The translations under genes were made by a program, and so were the position numbers. Positions 45,322-52,236 of a stretch of DNA of 64,000 nt are shown in pieces. Origin of the DNA: a virus; IMG/VR virus record IMGVR_UViG_3300035070_003584, positions 1 through 64,000 of that record. One strand, 5' to 3'. The notes under the pieces were generated by a model, which did not search any database, was not told where the DNA came from, and saw only the letters and a list, made by a program, of their open reading frames with translations. Each line of letters starts with the position of its first letter. The stretch's first letter is position 1.

Positions 45322-45965
45322 CCGTAAATCTAATTAGTTATTCAAAGGGAGAGAAAGATGAAAGTCTCCAGGACATCATTGCGTATACAGCCCGTGTCTC
45401 GAATCCATCCAACCAAGACAACACCGAAACGTCAGAAAGACTACTACGATACCTCATCCGAGAAAAACACTGGTCACCATTTGAAATGGTTAGCGCTTGC
45501 TTGGAAGTAACTACAACTCGTGATATTGCTCGTCAGTTATTGAGACATAGATCATTCTCTTTTCAAGAGTTTTCTCAACGGTATGCAGATCCTACAAAGG
45601 ATTTACAGTTTAAGATGAAAGATGCAAGGCTTCAAGATACAAAGAATAGACAGAATAGCCTAGATGTAAATGATCCTAATCTACAATTAAATTGGTACAA
45701 ACAACAAGCGGAGGTCGTCAATGCAGCAAAGAAATCATATGAATGGGCAATTGAAAATGGTATTGCCAAAGAACAAGCTCGTGCAGTTCTACCAGAAGGT
45801 ATTATGGAATCTAGATTGTATGTTAACGGTACCATCCGGTCCTGGATCCATTATATCGACCTACGCTCTGGACACGGTACACAGAAAGAACACATAGAAT
45901 TAGCTCGAGCTTGTGCAACAGCACTCGAACCTATCTTTCCTATGATCAAAGAGTTTTGTCATTAA
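45318..45965 (+). CDS. thyX: Flavin-dependent thymidylate synthase ThyX
   Basis: A 215-residue protein. The ThyX signature RHRSFSFQEFSQRY is at 76-89. HWSPFEMVSACLEVTTTRDIARQLL precedes it, and the C-terminal RSWIHYIDLRSGHGTQKEHIELAR is conserved. It makes dTMP from dUMP with FAD and methylene-folate. It is frequent in marine phages. Confidence 0.94.
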   Translation: MTVNLISYSKGEKDESLQDIIAYTARVSNPSNQDNTETSERLLRYLIREKHWSPFEMVSACLEVTTTRDIARQLLRHRSFSFQEFSQRYADPTKDLQFKMKDARLQDTKNRQNSLDVNDPNLQLNWYKQQAEVVNAAKKSYEWAIENGIAKEQARAVLPEGIMESRLYVNGTIRSWIHYIDLRSGHGTQKEHIELARACATALEPIFPMIKEFCH

Positions 45966-46332
45966 ATATTTAATTATATTCTTTTGTCTATTTACTACCA
46001 GTGTATATGCCGAAGGTCGTATGTATACTGGTAGTGAAGACAAAACTCACTGTACTCTATGGAACACAAGCCCATTACGATGGCCACAGACTATTTTAGG
46101 ACTCGAGCCAATGGAATGTAGACGTAAGGCAGTACCTCCTACAACAACCAATACTATAAACTGTAGACTCAAAAGACAATATGTCGATCCTGAGACCGAT
46201 GAACGTATGTGTATATACGAAAGAGGAGCCACAGGACATGGCGATCTTACAGTAGCGATGGATAAGTACTTCCATTGCCCTCGTACACAAAACTGTACAC
46301 AGAGTCCAGGTTCTGATGCTACTTTGGATTAA
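45961..46332 (+). CDS. Secreted Cys-rich protein with apparent ATT start
   Basis: The first ATG in frame is at 46021. The frame stays open upstream to 45946, and codons 45961-46017 encode a textbook signal peptide (IKYLIIFFCLFTTSVYA/EGR). No ATG, GTG or TTG lies in that stretch, so initiation at the ATT that overlaps the thyX stop is the simplest reading. The mature part has six Cys (CTLWNTSP, MECRRKA, NCRLKRQYVDPETDERMCIYERG, HCPRTQNC). Function unknown; likely periplasmic. Confidence 0.55.
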   Translation: MKYLIIFFCLFTTSVYAEGRMYTGSEDKTHCTLWNTSPLRWPQTILGLEPMECRRKAVPPTTTNTINCRLKRQYVDPETDERMCIYERGATGHGDLTVAMDKYFHCPRTQNCTQSPGSDATLD

Positions 46333-46384
46333 AAACTATTTTACTACTGGTTGTTTTTATTAAATAAAATTGTGCGTTTTTTTG

Positions 46385-46413
46385 TTTACAAACCTCTTTT
46401 TATATGATATAAT
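46385..46413 (+). promoter_or_regulatory. Sigma70-like early promoter cassette
   Basis: TTTACA, 17 bases, TATAAT; followed at 46421-46440 by the 20-base leader TAATCAAAAAGGAAGAGGAG that recurs at 56371. Confidence 0.85.
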
Positions 46414-46446
46414 AGTATCATAATCAAAAAGGAAGAGGAGCCTTAC

Positions 46447-46680
46447 ATGTCTAAACCAATTTCAAATGCCGCTTTTAAGCGTATGATTAAATCTGCTTCT
46501 GCAGAAAAGCGTCAGGAAATTCTTGAGCGCCAACTCAGAGTTCTTCCACAGTTTATTATGGAAGAAGTTGCTCGTATTCCTCAGTTACCTACATCACCTA
46601 AAGTGATTAAGGATTTGGAATCACGGCTTAAGTTGGTTCGGACAATGTGGACAGAGGAACTTATTCGGAGACATGCATAA
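46447..46680 (+). CDS. Hypothetical basic helical protein
   Basis: A 77-residue protein (NAAFKRMIKSASAEKRQEILERQLRVLPQFIMEEVARIPQ...), mostly helix. First gene behind a strong early promoter, so probably made early. No family recognised. Confidence 0.6.
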   Translation: MSKPISNAAFKRMIKSASAEKRQEILERQLRVLPQFIMEEVARIPQLPTSPKVIKDLESRLKLVRTMWTEELIRRHA

Positions 46681-46850
46681 TGGCTTATCATTATATTAAA
46701 TTAGAAAAGTTTTTTATGGCATTGGCAAAAGATATGTCAGAAGAAAACATGCGTAAGCAACTTTTAAGTCTTACATCAGATGAGGTTCGTAAATTAAAGG
46801 ATCTCATGGATATTCATAATCTTACATATAACCATGAGGTTACTAAATGA
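46680..46850 (+). CDS. Hypothetical small helical protein
   Basis: A 56-residue protein (MAYHYIKLEKFFMALAKDMSEENMRKQLLSLTSDEVRKLKDLMDIHN). The ATG at 46680 overlaps the previous stop (TAATG); the longer frame upstream is a shadow. It overlaps the SleB gene by four bases. Confidence 0.6.
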   Translation: MAYHYIKLEKFFMALAKDMSEENMRKQLLSLTSDEVRKLKDLMDIHNLTYNHEVTK

Positions 46851-47392
46851 AGCGTTATGTTTTTCTTGGTGCCATGGCGGCATCATTTTTAGGTGGTCTT
46901 GTGAGTGGTAAATCGGCATTTGGTGCAGAAGCAAATGCAGGTTTACTACACGATTCTGTATCAGAACAGAAATGTCTGGCAGATAATATATACTTTGAGG
47001 CCCGTAACCAAATACATAGGGGAATGATTGGTGTCGCTCTTGTCACTCGTAACCGTGTTCTTGATAGTCGGTTTCCTCATTCATATTGTGAGGTTGTTAA
47101 ACAAGGACCTGAAAGACCATCATGGAAGCAAAATGGGACCATGGTCCCTCTTCGCCATCGCTGCCAATTTAGTTGGTATTGTGACGGCAAGTCTGATGAT
47201 ATTGGTTATCACGATACTGCTGTCTATGAACTTGCTCGTGCCATCGCTTTTAAAGTCTATCACGGAGAATTTCCCGACTTCACAGATGGTGCCACTCATT
47301 ATCATGCCGATTATGTTAGACCAGAATGGGCATCAACCAAAACCAAAACAATGAAGATTGATCAACACATTTTTTATAGATGGGAAAAATAA
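46847..47392 (+). CDS. Secreted SleB-type cell-wall hydrolase
   Basis: A 181-residue protein. The N-terminus is a signal peptide (positively charged start, then LGAMAASFLGGLVSG, cut after AFGA). CLADNIYFEARNQIHRGMIGVALVTRNRV, CQFSWYCDGKSDD and the C-terminal GATHYHADYVRPEWA are hallmarks of the cell-wall hydrolase SleB/Hydrolase_2 family; Glu in YFEARN is the likely catalyst. With the T4 lysozyme-like gene at 31866 this gives two unrelated peptidoglycan enzymes. Confidence 0.85.
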   Translation: MKRYVFLGAMAASFLGGLVSGKSAFGAEANAGLLHDSVSEQKCLADNIYFEARNQIHRGMIGVALVTRNRVLDSRFPHSYCEVVKQGPERPSWKQNGTMVPLRHRCQFSWYCDGKSDDIGYHDTAVYELARAIAFKVYHGEFPDFTDGATHYHADYVRPEWASTKTKTMKIDQHIFYRWEK

Positions 47393-47715
47393 TGCAAAGA
47401 CTATTTCCAGAAGATAGTATTGAAAATATGCCAGACTTTAAATTTAATGAGGACATGTATATCGATGAGATCTCTGACTATATCATTGCGACATATAGTC
47501 AACACTACTCAAAGAACAATTTTCAAGCATCAGAGTTTATCTATGATGCTGGTCATGGTACTGGATTTAATATGGGTAATGTGATGAAGTATGCCCAGCG
47601 ATATGGTAATAAGGGTACTACCGATGATCATCGGAAGGATCTGATGAAGGTGATTCATTACGCGATTCTTCAGCTTCACGTACACGATACTTCGCAAGAA
47701 GAATTGCTTCTTTAA
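47392..47715 (+). CDS. DUF3310-like protein
   Basis: A 107-residue protein with SKNNFQASEFIYDAGHGTGFNMGNVMKYAQRYGNKGTTDDHRKDLMKVIHYAILQLH, the pattern of the DUF3310 group found near phage nucleotide genes. It starts in the TAATG overlap with the SleB gene. Its 3' 98 bases are antisense to the 47618 gene on the other strand. Confidence 0.65.
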   Translation: MQRLFPEDSIENMPDFKFNEDMYIDEISDYIIATYSQHYSKNNFQASEFIYDAGHGTGFNMGNVMKYAQRYGNKGTTDDHRKDLMKVIHYAILQLHVHDTSQEELLL

Positions 47716-47848
47716 GGTGTTCTATTTCAAGTTCTAGTTCTGTCTTTGGTGCCTTAATATCTTCTAATGTCTTATCATAAAGATAAGCATTAAAGAAAAG
47801 TATTGCTACCAGTAAAGCAATGATTGACAATAGTATTACCTCTGACAT
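47618..47848 (-). CDS. Membrane-anchored coiled-coil protein
   Basis: A 76-residue protein: one N-terminal membrane segment (VILLSIIALLVAILFFNAYLY), then a charged coiled coil (ELELEIEHLKEAILLAKYRVREAEES). The shape resembles an inner-membrane spanin (Rz-like), but it is short. It is the last gene of a minus-strand operon that overlaps the plus-strand gene tail-to-tail. Confidence 0.6.
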   Translation of the reverse strand: MSEVILLSIIALLVAILFFNAYLYDKTLEDIKAPKTELELEIEHLKEAILLAKYRVREAEESRNESPSSDPSDDHR

Positions 47849-47855
47849 TTACCAT

Positions 47856-48062
47856 TTACTTAGTTAACATACCAGCTGGGAGTGTTCTGCATTCCCAGCT
47901 TCTTGGTTTGTATCCCTTCATATGTATATGCACATCTTCGGCCATTTGCAATGCACGGGCCTTACACACACGCTCAGATTCGTATGGTCCACGTTGATCT
48001 TCTAGCATAATGCAATAGTTTGGATTGCTCATCAGGCATGCATATACAATTGCTTGTATCAT
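47856..48062 (-). CDS. Hypothetical small Cys-containing protein
   Basis: A 68-residue protein: hydrophobic start (MIQAIVYACLMSNPNYC), then EDQRGPYESERVCKARALQMAEDVHIHMKGYKPRSWECRT. The ATG overlaps the stop of the gene before it (ATGA). It could be secreted and disulfide-bonded. The two neighbours are membrane-type proteins, so a role in lysis or envelope is possible. Confidence 0.6.
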   Translation of the reverse strand: MIQAIVYACLMSNPNYCIMLEDQRGPYESERVCKARALQMAEDVHIHMKGYKPRSWECRTLPAGMLTK

Positions 48063-48541
48063 CAAACTGCCGTATACATTACAAAAATAAGTGCGGCGCC
48101 ACCAAGGATGACACATCCACCAATAATCATCATCATCTTAATCATTTCCCAGAACTCTTCATCTTCTTTTCTCTTTTGAATTCTGGCCAGTCTTTGCGCC
48201 TCTTTTGCTTCTACTATTCTTTTTTGTCTTTCATCCAAAATCTTTTGCCAAGTTCCTGGACCAAACCGCATATCAATTAGATTGCGCATCTCTTGCATCT
48301 TCTCTTCTGCAAGTTTGGCGTCAATCATTTCTTGGGCAACTGATTGGATACCGAACTGATCTTTCAGTCCCATACCGGATTTTTTGCCTCTTTTCTTCTG
48401 TACCTCTTCGGTACCTTTGAACATACCATCAATTGCACCAGCAATTTCACCAATGTCTTTTGCGGTGTCAATATTTGATTTTATAAATTCTACACTTGCC
48501 TTTACAAGTGCAATTCCTGCTAAAATTTCTGCTACAGGCAT
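48062..48541 (-). CDS. Probable virion-associated membrane protein
   Basis: A 159-residue protein. The N-terminus is amphipathic/small-residue rich (EILAGIALVKASVEFIKSNIDTAKDIGEIAGAIDGMF), the middle is charged coiled coil, and the C-terminus is a membrane segment (MIKMMMIIGGCVILGGAALIFVMYTAV). Its start lies ~70 bases downstream of a late promoter on the minus strand, which supports a late or virion role. Confidence 0.6.
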   Translation of the reverse strand: MPVAEILAGIALVKASVEFIKSNIDTAKDIGEIAGAIDGMFKGTEEVQKKRGKKSGMGLKDQFGIQSVAQEMIDAKLAEEKMQEMRNLIDMRFGPGTWQKILDERQKRIVEAKEAQRLARIQKRKEDEEFWEMIKMMMIIGGCVILGGAALIFVMYTAV

Positions 48542-48610
48542 TTTGATCTTCCTTCTACTGAAGTTAGATGTATGTCACTGTTGCCATATAATTAAATTCG
48601 CTCTCACATA

Positions 48611-48618
48611 TATTTATA
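48611..48618 (-). promoter_or_regulatory. T4-type late promoter, minus strand
   Basis: TATTTATA on the given strand reads TATAAATA on the minus strand, 70 bases before the 48541 start. It touches the -35 box of the plus-strand early promoter at 48619. Confidence 0.65.
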
Positions 48619-48647
48619 TTTACAAACGTATCTAGATGTGTTATAAT
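48619..48647 (+). promoter_or_regulatory. Sigma70-like promoter for the tmRNA operon
   Basis: TTTACA, 17 bases, TATAAT. Transcription would start near 48654, about ten bases before the tmRNA acceptor piece. Confidence 0.8.
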
Positions 48648-48652
48648 ATTAA

Positions 48653-48660
48653 TATAAATA
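48653..48660 (+). promoter_or_regulatory. T4-type late promoter for the tmRNA operon
   Basis: TATAAATA on the plus strand, directly after the early -10 box. A start about six bases downstream falls at 48666, right at the predicted 5' end of the acceptor RNA. Confidence 0.55.
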
Positions 48661-48664
48661 AAAA

Positions 48665-48726
48665 TGATTCGGTGAAACTGGATGGATGTAGGCTGGACGT
48701 GGGGGCAGTACCCACCGCCTCCACCA
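48665..48726 (+). ncRNA. ssrA: tmRNA acceptor piece (permuted, two-piece SsrA)
   Basis: The 3' half of a tmRNA, ending in an encoded CCA (48724-48726). A T-arm of five perfect pairs (699-703 with 711-715) encloses the seven-base loop GGCAGTA. The acceptor strand 48716-48722 pairs over all seven positions with 49115-49121 of the coding piece, with a G.U at the third pair, the alanine identity element. GGATGTAGG followed by GGACG matches the same region of E. coli tmRNA. TGATTC (48665-48670) pairs with 49155-49160, ACTG (48677-48680) with 49148-49151, and CTG (48693-48695) with 49134-49136. The order (acceptor before coding piece) is that of alphaproteobacterial permuted tmRNAs. Confidence 0.9.
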
Positions 48727-48746
48727 TAAACACACTAGAGGTAAAT

Positions 48747-48872
48747 ATGTTAGAAGCATTTGCAAATTGGGTATCAAAGTTTATTAAAGTTAAACCACAA
48801 CCAGGATATCTTGGTAGGGATATGGCAAAACACAGAGTCCATAGTGTAAAATATGAAGACCTTTGCAAGTGA
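48747..48872 (+). CDS. Small protein encoded between the two tmRNA halves (1)
   Basis: A 41-residue protein (MLEAFANWVSKFIKVKPQPGYLGRDMAKHRVHSVKYEDLCK). The ATG at 48747 has AGAGG five bases upstream. The frame is open further upstream, but that part overlaps the acceptor RNA and is rejected as coding. It has an amphipathic start and basic middle. It is followed by a GTGA overlap with the next gene. Confidence 0.6.
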   Translation: MLEAFANWVSKFIKVKPQPGYLGRDMAKHRVHSVKYEDLCK

Positions 48873-49102
48873 AAATAACACCAGAGAATACACCAAACAA
48901 ATATGTAAGGTGGTTTTGTTGGTTCATACAATTTAAATACGTATGGGACATTCAAACCTTATTTGAAAAATATCTTCCTATGGAGAAAGTGTATAGATTC
49001 CTAGGGTTTTATTTATTTTGGTTTATTTGGTTTTGTACACTATTACTTGTCTTATACAAGATTACTGGTAGTATGGAATTTCTTCTCTGGTTTGATGAAT
49101 AG
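48869..49102 (+). CDS. Small membrane protein encoded between the two tmRNA halves (2)
   Basis: A 77-residue protein with GTG start overlapping the previous stop. It is rich in Trp/Phe/Tyr, with one clear membrane segment (FLGFYLFWFIWFCTLLLVLY). It ends 12 bases before the coding RNA begins. Function unknown; co-transcription with the tmRNA is certain if the operon is read as one. Confidence 0.6.
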   Translation: MKITPENTPNKYVRWFCWFIQFKYVWDIQTLFEKYLPMEKVYRFLGFYLFWFIWFCTLLLVLYKITGSMEFLLWFDE

Positions 49103-49114
49103 TGTGCTTATGAT

Positions 49115-49262
49115 GGGGGCGAAATAGGATCGACAGATGCAAGAAGGCAGTGGAGAATCACAAACGTAAATGCAAACGATAACTTTGCTCCTGAGATGCG
49201 CCTAGCGGCATAATCTCTGGGCTGGCAACTTGCCTTGAAACAGAAAAGTTGCAACTTACCCA
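49115..49262 (+). ncRNA. ssrA: tmRNA coding piece with degradation-tag frame
   Basis: The 5' half of the tmRNA: GGGGGCG acceptor strand, then AAATAGGATCGACAG as in tmRNA 5' ends. The tag frame reads ANDNFAPEMRLAA then TAA (49172-49213), an alphaproteobacterial-type ANDN tag ending in the LAA degron of ClpXP. GTAAAT lies just before the resume codon GCA. After the tag, TGGG/CCCA (218-221/259-262) and GCAACTT/AAGTTGC (225-231/246-252) form a nested stem. The 3' end is approximate; the AAGGAGGG site of the next gene begins there. The 148-base size is near that expected for a minimal coding piece. Confidence 0.9.
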
Positions 49263-49273
49263 AGGAGGGTGCT

Positions 49274-49612
49274 ATGAAATACTACCTAATAATGTTCCTT
49301 ATGCTATTTGCAACATCTGCATTTGCTGAAGTAGAAACTCGTTCAAAACCAGTTCAATGTGGAGGTATAGAAGGTCTTCTTACTATCATTGATCAAGCAG
49401 AAGAAAAGGCTTTACTTGGCGCTTTAGGTGAAGTCACAATGCCTGATATGACTAAACAAATCTTGCCAATCTATGTGTTTGCAAATACAGATACAGGCAC
49501 ATTTACTATCTTTGAAATGCATCCCGACAGTAATGAAGTTTGCTTAATTGGTTATGGTACTAGTATTGATTTTAATGTACAGGGATATTTTGAACCTAAA
49601 ACAAATAGTTAA
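49274..49612 (+). CDS. Secreted small protein downstream of tmRNA
   Basis: A 112-residue protein with a signal peptide (MKYYLIMFLMLFATSAFA/EVE). The mature part has two Cys and a beta-like pattern (LLTIIDQAEEKALLGALGEVTMPDMTKQILPIYVFANTDTGTFTIFEM). The ATG at 49274 follows AAGGAGGG; the in-frame extension to 49235 overlaps the tmRNA. Function unknown. Confidence 0.65.
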   Translation: MKYYLIMFLMLFATSAFAEVETRSKPVQCGGIEGLLTIIDQAEEKALLGALGEVTMPDMTKQILPIYVFANTDTGTFTIFEMHPDSNEVCLIGYGTSIDFNVQGYFEPKTNS

Positions 49613-51096
49613 TGAATCACTGCTTAATTATGAACATCGAGGAACGAAGTCACACACGTTCTTTAGGCCCATATAGAATAGCTCATTGGCTAAGGGATAA
49701 TGGGTGGGATACTGAGGTAATAGACTATTGCGCTCATTGGTCACATGACGAGTTAATGGAGTTATGTTTATCTCGAATTAATGATAATACGCGATTCATA
49801 GGATTTTCATCCTTATTTACTGGATGGACAAATCATATGGAAATATTTTCACTTTTTCTTAAGAAACATTATCCAAATATAGTACAAATTTCCGGTTCAT
49901 CTAGTCTTCCAAATGCGGATATGTCAGCAGTTGATTATCACATATATGGGTTTGGTGAAAAGGCTTTAGATGTTTTACTTAAATATCTATTCTCAAATGG
50001 TGAGGCACCCCGAGCGACAAATTATTTTAATACACAATTAATTGATGCATCTCATTATCCAGCATATCCACTTAAGGAATATACTGTTCTCTATGAAGAA
50101 AGAGATTATCTTCAACCATGGGAATTTCTTTCAATTGAAACCGGCAGAGGCTGTAAATTTAAATGTAGTTTCTGTAACTTTTCAGTACTTGGTGTAAAGG
50201 GAGATTATAGCACTTCACAAGATAGTTTTGAAAAACAATTAAATGAAAACTATGATAGATGGGGTATTAAAAACTATGTGATTGCCGAAGAGACATTCAA
50301 TGACCGTACAGAAAAAGTTGAAAAATTTAGCCAAGTAGTACAAAGATTGAATTTTGAACCATGGTTTGCTGCATATATTAGAGCTGATTTACTTATATCT
50401 AGAAAGCATGAAGTAGAACATTTGGCTAATATGAATGTATTCGGCCAATTTTATGGAGTTGAATCTTTTAACCAAAAAACCTCTAAAGCCATTAAAAAAG
50501 GCATGGACCGAGGTAAAATGAAAGAAGGTCTTCTTAAAGTAAAAGAATATTTTGAGAAAAACAATAATAGATATCGAGGCAATATATCTCTTATTGTAGG
50601 CGCGCCATATGAAACAAAGGAATCTTTATATAGTTCTCTCGATTGGCTAGTTGATAACTGGAAGACCCAAAGCTTTACTGCATATCCTCTTGGAATCCCA
50701 ATTTATGGAAGACAATCTATATTAAGTGGTTCTTATGGTGAAAACGAATATGAAGAAATATCAGCAGAAGAATTGTATCAAAAGCATGATAAAACATATG
50801 TCGATAAAGTATTAAAAAAGAATAACATTATAAAAGACAATAAAATACTTGAAAAAAAATGGCTAATGTGGAAAAATAAACAAATGGATGTTGTTGAAGC
50901 ATTTAAAATACATGATCATATGTGTGATGTAATGCGAAAAGAGAAATTTAAAAAATCCACATTTGCTGTAGCAGAATTTAGTGGTAAAGAATCTACTATT
51001 GATGATAAATTAAAATTGGATGTAAATGCTGTAAAAACATTTAGAGATGAAGAATTGCAATGGGTTGAGGAATATAAAAAAAAGAAATTATCATGA
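49612..51096 (+). CDS. Radical SAM protein with B12-binding-like N-terminus
   Basis: A 494-residue protein. Residues 1-130 resemble a cobalamin-binding-like Rossmann domain (GWDTEVIDY, IQISGSSSLP-type, YHIYGFGEKALDVLL). The radical SAM cluster motif is GCKFKCSFC (C181, C185, C188) and the barrel continues (ISLIVGAPYETKESL). Radical SAM/B12 enzymes methylate or rearrange lipids, antibiotics and peptides; the substrate here is unknown. It heads the accessory cluster 49.6-56.2 kb. Confidence 0.8.
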   Translation: MNHCLIMNIEERSHTRSLGPYRIAHWLRDNGWDTEVIDYCAHWSHDELMELCLSRINDNTRFIGFSSLFTGWTNHMEIFSLFLKKHYPNIVQISGSSSLPNADMSAVDYHIYGFGEKALDVLLKYLFSNGEAPRATNYFNTQLIDASHYPAYPLKEYTVLYEERDYLQPWEFLSIETGRGCKFKCSFCNFSVLGVKGDYSTSQDSFEKQLNENYDRWGIKNYVIAEETFNDRTEKVEKFSQVVQRLNFEPWFAAYIRADLLISRKHEVEHLANMNVFGQFYGVESFNQKTSKAIKKGMDRGKMKEGLLKVKEYFEKNNNRYRGNISLIVGAPYETKESLYSSLDWLVDNWKTQSFTAYPLGIPIYGRQSILSGSYGENEYEEISAEELYQKHDKTYVDKVLKKNNIIKDNKILEKKWLMWKNKQMDVVEAFKIHDHMCDVMRKEKFKKSTFAVAEFSGKESTIDDKLKLDVNAVKTFRDEELQWVEEYKKKKLS

Positions 51097-51665
51097 TACA
51101 TTATTTACCTATTAACATACCTAGATTACCACCAATTAAATATGATGGAATGAGAACTAGTCATTATGCATGGTGGAGCATGATTAAGATAACAGAAGAG
51201 ACTGAAAATCGTTATGATGATTCTGTTATTAAGCCTGAATTTCTAGAAATGAATCCACATTTTAAACAGTGGTTAAAACATCTTCCTATAAAAAGATTAA
51301 TCAATATCAAATTGCATATGCAAGATAGAAAAGCAGATCCGCATATTGATTTCAATAAACCAAATGAAAATTTGGATTTATATAGAGTAACTCGAGCAAA
51401 TGAACCTTGTGGTTATAGAGTTGTTATAAATGGTTCTAATAAAAATTGTATGTATGTTATAGATAATAATGGTAATAAAATTTATACAGAATTGCCGACT
51501 GAAACAAATACGTATGCAATAAATCATACTCAATGTATACATGGTACAACGGATGATATTGATAGATGTATTATGTTCTTTCAGTTTGAGGTAGATTCTC
51601 AAAAACATACTCAATTAATTAATCAAAGTGCATTGGTATTTAAGAATTATGTTATTTCTATATAG
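51093..51665 (+). CDS. Asp/Asn-hydroxylase-like Fe(II)/2OG oxygenase
   Basis: A 190-residue protein. ADPHIDFNKP supplies the HxD metal pair (H84, D86), CGYRVVINGSNKNCMYV is the middle strand, and NHTQCIHGTTDD supplies the distal His. The layout matches aspartyl/asparaginyl beta-hydroxylase-type cupins. It overlaps the radical SAM gene by four bases and the desaturase gene by 17. Confidence 0.65.
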   Translation: MIHYLPINIPRLPPIKYDGMRTSHYAWWSMIKITEETENRYDDSVIKPEFLEMNPHFKQWLKHLPIKRLINIKLHMQDRKADPHIDFNKPNENLDLYRVTRANEPCGYRVVINGSNKNCMYVIDNNGNKIYTELPTETNTYAINHTQCIHGTTDDIDRCIMFFQFEVDSQKHTQLINQSALVFKNYVISI

Positions 51666-52236
51666 TTATATTTTATATTATATCTTAGCTTCAATTGGTA
51701 TTACTTTTGGATATCATAGATATTTTTCTCATAAAGAATTTAATGCCCCAAAATGGCTAGAATTTATTTTTTTATATTGTGGTTTATTATGCGGTGGTAG
51801 ATCTGCATTAACATGGTCAGCCGTACATAGAATGCATCACGCTTATTCAGATACACCAAATGATCCACACTCACCAAAATATAAACGATGGTATGAAATA
51901 CTTCTTTCACTTTGGAAGGTAAAAAAAATACCGAGAAGGTTTTGTAAAGACTTACTTAATAACAAATTAGTAATGCATTTTCATAATGATGGCTGGAAAT
52001 ATATGTTCCTTACATATTTTTTTGCTCTTATGATAGGATGGCAATATCTAGTAATGTTTATTTTCGTCTTTATTTTATCATATATTTCGTTTGGTCTTTT
52101 AAATTATCTAGGACATAATAATAACGGGCCTATAAATAATATTATAATCAATATATTTGCACCATTTGAAGGAAATCATAAAGATCATCATGAAAAATCT
52201 AAGAAGAAGATATCTGCCAAACTTCGCAACTCTTAA
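51649..52236 (+). CDS. Fatty-acid desaturase-like membrane protein, short
   Basis: About 195 residues. All three His boxes of delta-9-type desaturases are present: HRYFSH, HRMHH and HKDHH. Multiple membrane segments flank them. It is shorter than the second desaturase here (252), and the third box is only ~15 residues from the end. The ATG at 51649 lies inside the previous gene; a GTG at 51628 is an alternative. Confidence 0.75.
   Translation: MLFLYSYILYYILASIGITFGYHRYFSHKEFNAPKWLEFIFLYCGLLCGGRSALTWSAVHRMHHAYSDTPNDPHSPKYKRWYEILLSLWKVKKIPRRFCKDLLNNKLVMHFHNDGWKYMFLTYFFALMIGWQYLVMFIFVFILSYISFGLLNYLGHNNNGPINNIIINIFAPFEGNHKDHHEKSKKKISAKLRNS

Noticed and set aside
48636-48746. N-terminal extension of the 48747 gene
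   Set aside because: It runs through the tmRNA acceptor piece; the ATG at 48747 has its own ribosome site.
49235-49273. N-terminal extension of the secreted protein at 49274
   Set aside because: It overlaps the tmRNA coding piece and would hide a perfect signal peptide start.
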